A stretch of DNA of 5,385 bases from Mycobacterium sp. (GTDB taxonomy: Bacteria > Actinomycetota > Actinomycetes > Mycobacteriales > Mycobacteriaceae): positions 1-5,385 of the forward strand of contig VERS01000189.1 in NCBI GenBank assembly GCA_018882545.1. Direction: 5' to 3'. Positions 5,041-5,385 of this stretch are shown one piece after another. The stretch's first letter is position 1, and every line of letters begins with the position of its first letter. The notes beneath the pieces are model-generated. The model did no database searches, was not told the origin of the DNA, and saw only the letters and a program-made list of their open reading frames with translations. Position numbers and translations under genes: made by a program.

Positions 5041-5385
5041 GCTGGCCGACTCGCCGGCTTCGTCCGGCGACTTGGTGTGGCGGATGAACAGCTGCGCCGC
5101 CCAGATGCCCACCTCGTACAGCAGGCACATCGGGATCGCGAGCGACAGCTGCGACACCACGTCCGGCGGCGTGATCACCGCCGCGACGACGAAGGCCACG
5201 ACGATGAAGTAGCCGCGCCATTCCTTCAGCTTCTCGACGCTGACGATGCCGATGCGCGCCAGCACCACCACCGCCACCGGCACCTCGAAGGCGGCGCCGA
5301 AGGCGATGAACATCGACAGCACGAAGCTCAGGTAGGCCTCGATGTCGGGCGCGGCGGTGATGCTCTTCGGCGCGAAGCTCTGGAT
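5035..5385 (-). CDS. tatC: Sec-independent protein translocase TatC, C-terminal part (partial)
   Basis: The frame is open from the right edge to the TGA (complement of 5035-5037) and gives 116 residues, a bit under half of TatC (about 250-260). TatC is the twin-arginine signal receptor and core of the inner-membrane Tat translocon, which exports folded proteins. The fragment starts in the second periplasmic loop (FAPKSITAAPDIEAYLSF). Transmembrane helix 4 follows with FGAAFEVPV; its Glu at 34 matches the position of E. coli Glu170. A cytoplasmic loop (EKLKEWRGYF) leads to helix 5, then TPPDVVSQ, whose Asp at 75 corresponds to E. coli Asp211, and helix 6 (about 79-98). The C-terminus is a short polar tail. 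The wording (AAPDIEAYLSFVL, PPDVVSQLSLAIPMCLLYE) resembles Comamonadaceae TatC and not mycobacterial TatC. The first in-frame GTG (5320-5322) is an internal valine, not the start. Confidence 0.93.
   Translation of the reverse strand: MQSFAPKSITAAPDIEAYLSFVLSMFIAFGAAFEVPVAVVVLARIGIVSVEKLKEWRGYFIVVAFVVAAVITPPDVVSQLSLAIPMCLLYEVGIWAAQLFIRHTKSPDEAGESAST

Noticed and set aside
4335..5087. Open frame on the plus strand (250 codons) crossing the junction
   Set aside because: Its sequence is Arg/Pro/Ser-rich noise, antisense to DUF58 and out of frame with the protease tail. It also spans the probable chimeric join.

Overview
The window is two unrelated pieces of high-GC bacterial DNA joined inside a gene. 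Positions 1 to about 4890 look like a Mycobacterium/Mycolicibacterium-type genome: the distal end of an mce (mammalian cell entry) lipid-transporter operon, an Mce-associated membrane protein, an exported MPT64/RsiV-like (DUF3298) protein, and a convergent SpoIIM-family / DUF58 gene pair. Positions from about 4890 to 5385 look like a betaproteobacterium, probably Burkholderiales close to Comamonadaceae: the C-terminal tail of an HtrA/Deg-type PDZ protease converging on tatC. Assignments rest on reading the translated proteins and on recalled family features; no search was run.

Layout. 1-116 is the proline-rich tail of an upstream Mce protein. Its stop overlaps the GTG start of a MceF-position Mce protein (113-1363). 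This is followed by a Mas-type protein (about 1388-2074) and a secreted DUF3298 protein (2089-2880) in a tight same-strand series, so these genes are probably one operon. The SpoIIM-like membrane protein (2905-3897) follows after 24 bases. It has no good Shine-Dalgarno but has a -10-like TANNNT exactly placed for leaderless transcription, so it may be its own unit. Between it and the opposing DUF58 gene lies a perfect 14-bp inverted repeat, a likely bidirectional terminator. DUF58 (complement of 3988 to about 4896) is cut at its 5' end by the junction.

After the junction, the plus strand encodes 41 C-terminal residues of a PDZ protease (about 4876-5001). GC-rich hairpins follow, and the minus strand then encodes the C-terminal 116 residues of TatC (5035-5385, running off the window).

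Functionally, Mce proteins plus Mas form the periplasm-spanning part of a lipid/sterol importer of the mycobacterial envelope. The DUF3298 protein is an exported partner of unknown role. DUF58 and SpoIIM-like proteins usually accompany MoxR AAA+ ATPases. I see no new biological system. The most important observation is the probable assembly chimera at about 4876-4900, with a 21-base stretch that fits both parent genes.
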